A DNA stretch of 6,257 nt from Bacteroidota bacterium (lineage in GTDB: Bacteria; Bacteroidota; Bacteroidia; UBA7662), in the NCBI GenBank assembly GCA_016868485.1, contig VGGT01000117.1, positions 1 through 6,257 on the forward strand, in the 5' to 3' direction. The translations under genes were made by a program, and so were the position numbers. Below the pieces are notes generated by a model that was not told the origin of the DNA, searched no databases, and was given only the letters and a program-made list of their open reading frames with translations. Each line of letters begins with the position of its first letter. The stretch's first letter is position 1. Positions 5,617 through 6,257 of the stretch are shown one piece after another.

Positions 5617-6257
5617 ATGATTCACCGCGAAGGCTATACCATTATTCTCAGCACCCTAGCCATATGCGCGGCCGGGGCCTTTATCATTCATCAATTTTTA
5701 CCGGCGGGTAAATGGTATAGCTATTTTTTGTACGGCCTTTTGTCGGTTGTTTTGGTGTTGGTGCTGCAGTTTTTTAGGAATCCGGGGCGTCATACGCCTG
5801 TGAATCCCCGTCACATCATTGCACCGGCTGATGGGAAGATCGTGATTGTAGAGGAAGTTGAAGAGCCCGAATATTTCAAAGGCAAACGCTTGCAAATCAG
5901 TGTTTTCATGTCGCCGCTCAATGTTCATGTGAATCGGAGCCCCGTGACCGGAACGGTCCGCTATTATCGATACCATCCTGGCGATTATTTGGTGGCCTGG
6001 CATCCGAAATCGAGCACACTCAATGAGCGTACAACTGTGGTTGTGGAAACCGAAAAGGGCGAGCCCGTACTCTTCAGGCAAATTGCGGGCGCCTTAGCGC
6101 GTCGGATTGTTTGCTACGTGAAGGAGGGTGATCGGGTAACCCAAGGCGGTGAATACGGTTTTATCAAATTCGGCAGCCGGGTCGATGTATTTTTGCCACC
6201 GGGTACCCCGGCAAGGGTAAAGCCTGGTGATGTGGTTATCGGCGGTGAAACGGTTTT
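5617..6257 (+). CDS. psd: Phosphatidylserine decarboxylase, short pyruvoyl form, 3' end cut by the window
   Basis: An open frame of 213 codons starts at ATG 5617 and runs off the right edge. It converts phosphatidylserine to phosphatidylethanolamine at the inner membrane. Two hydrophobic segments (about residues 9-28 and 35-53) anchor the N-terminus. The catalytic core shows D72 in APADGK, H104 in NVHVNRSP and the self-cleavage site G186-S187 in IKFGSRVDVF. S187 would become the pyruvoyl group at the start of the small alpha chain. FGSR instead of the LGST of E. coli-type enzymes is normal for this short (psd-A, about 215-225 residue) class, so only a few residues should be missing. The gene lies 27 bp after glutamate dehydrogenase with no visible terminator, so read-through from gdhA is possible. 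The functional link is probably only positional. Confidence 0.93.
   Translation, partial: MIHREGYTIILSTLAICAAGAFIIHQFLPAGKWYSYFLYGLLSVVLVLVLQFFRNPGRHTPVNPRHIIAPADGKIVIVEEVEEPEYFKGKRLQISVFMSPLNVHVNRSPVTGTVRYYRYHPGDYLVAWHPKSSTLNERTTVVVETEKGEPVLFRQIAGALARRIVCYVKEGDRVTQGGEYGFIKFGSRVDVFLPPGTPARVKPGDVVIGGETV

Noticed and set aside
5698..6081. 127-codon minus-strand frame
   Set aside because: It is antisense to phosphatidylserine decarboxylase, whose catalytic motifs are clear on the plus strand.
6169..6186. FGSR instead of LGST at the decarboxylase cleavage site
   Set aside because: This is the normal motif of the short psd-A class and not a loss of function.

Overview
The window looks like a chromosomal, housekeeping-type segment from a member of the Bacteroidetes (Bacteroidota) with a roughly balanced base composition. 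Four things suggest this: a TAnnTTTG-type -7 promoter box upstream of the glutamate dehydrogenase gene, the absence of clear Shine-Dalgarno sequences before most starts, the short two-membrane-segment form of phosphatidylserine decarboxylase, and an aldehyde dehydrogenase/atypical SDR pair that I associate with Bacteroidetes tryptophan (kynurenine) catabolism. The lineage is an inference; there is no rRNA or other phylogenetic marker. I see no mobile element, CRISPR array, tRNA or phage gene.

Left part (1-1149): a probable gene start on the minus strand runs off the left edge (1-49). Next comes a minus-strand gamma-class carbonic anhydrase-like hexapeptide protein (211-738). It is divergent from a small plus-strand cytochrome b5-like heme-binding protein (best start 898, end 1149). 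The gap between these two carries a 21-bp tandem repeat that keeps frames open on both strands, which makes start choice difficult.

Middle part (1153-4075): a compact minus-strand group, read right to left, consists of nth (endonuclease III), an SDR-fold protein and an aldehyde dehydrogenase. The first two overlap by 11 bp and the last two are 24 bp apart, so they are probably co-transcribed. The dehydrogenase resembles 2-aminomuconate/2-hydroxymuconate 6-semialdehyde dehydrogenases. The SDR keeps the nucleotide-binding fold, but three of the four classical catalytic residues are replaced. The dehydrogenase converges on the b5 gene with only 3 bp between stop codons.

Right part (4076-6257): a divergent regulatory region separates nth from a plus-strand glutamate dehydrogenase gene. 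It holds a perfect 15-bp palindrome just upstream of a perfect -7 box, a hairpin-forming repeat in front of nth and a triplicated 8-bp unit just before the dehydrogenase start. Phosphatidylserine decarboxylase follows after 27 bp and is cut by the right edge just short of its end.

If the semialdehyde dehydrogenase assignment is right, the window contains two nitrogen/carbon metabolic steps (aromatic amino acid breakdown and glutamate/2-oxoglutarate interconversion) beside unrelated housekeeping genes for DNA repair and phospholipid synthesis. No convincing new multi-gene system is visible. The most interesting items are the catalytically altered SDR and the two intergenic regions.
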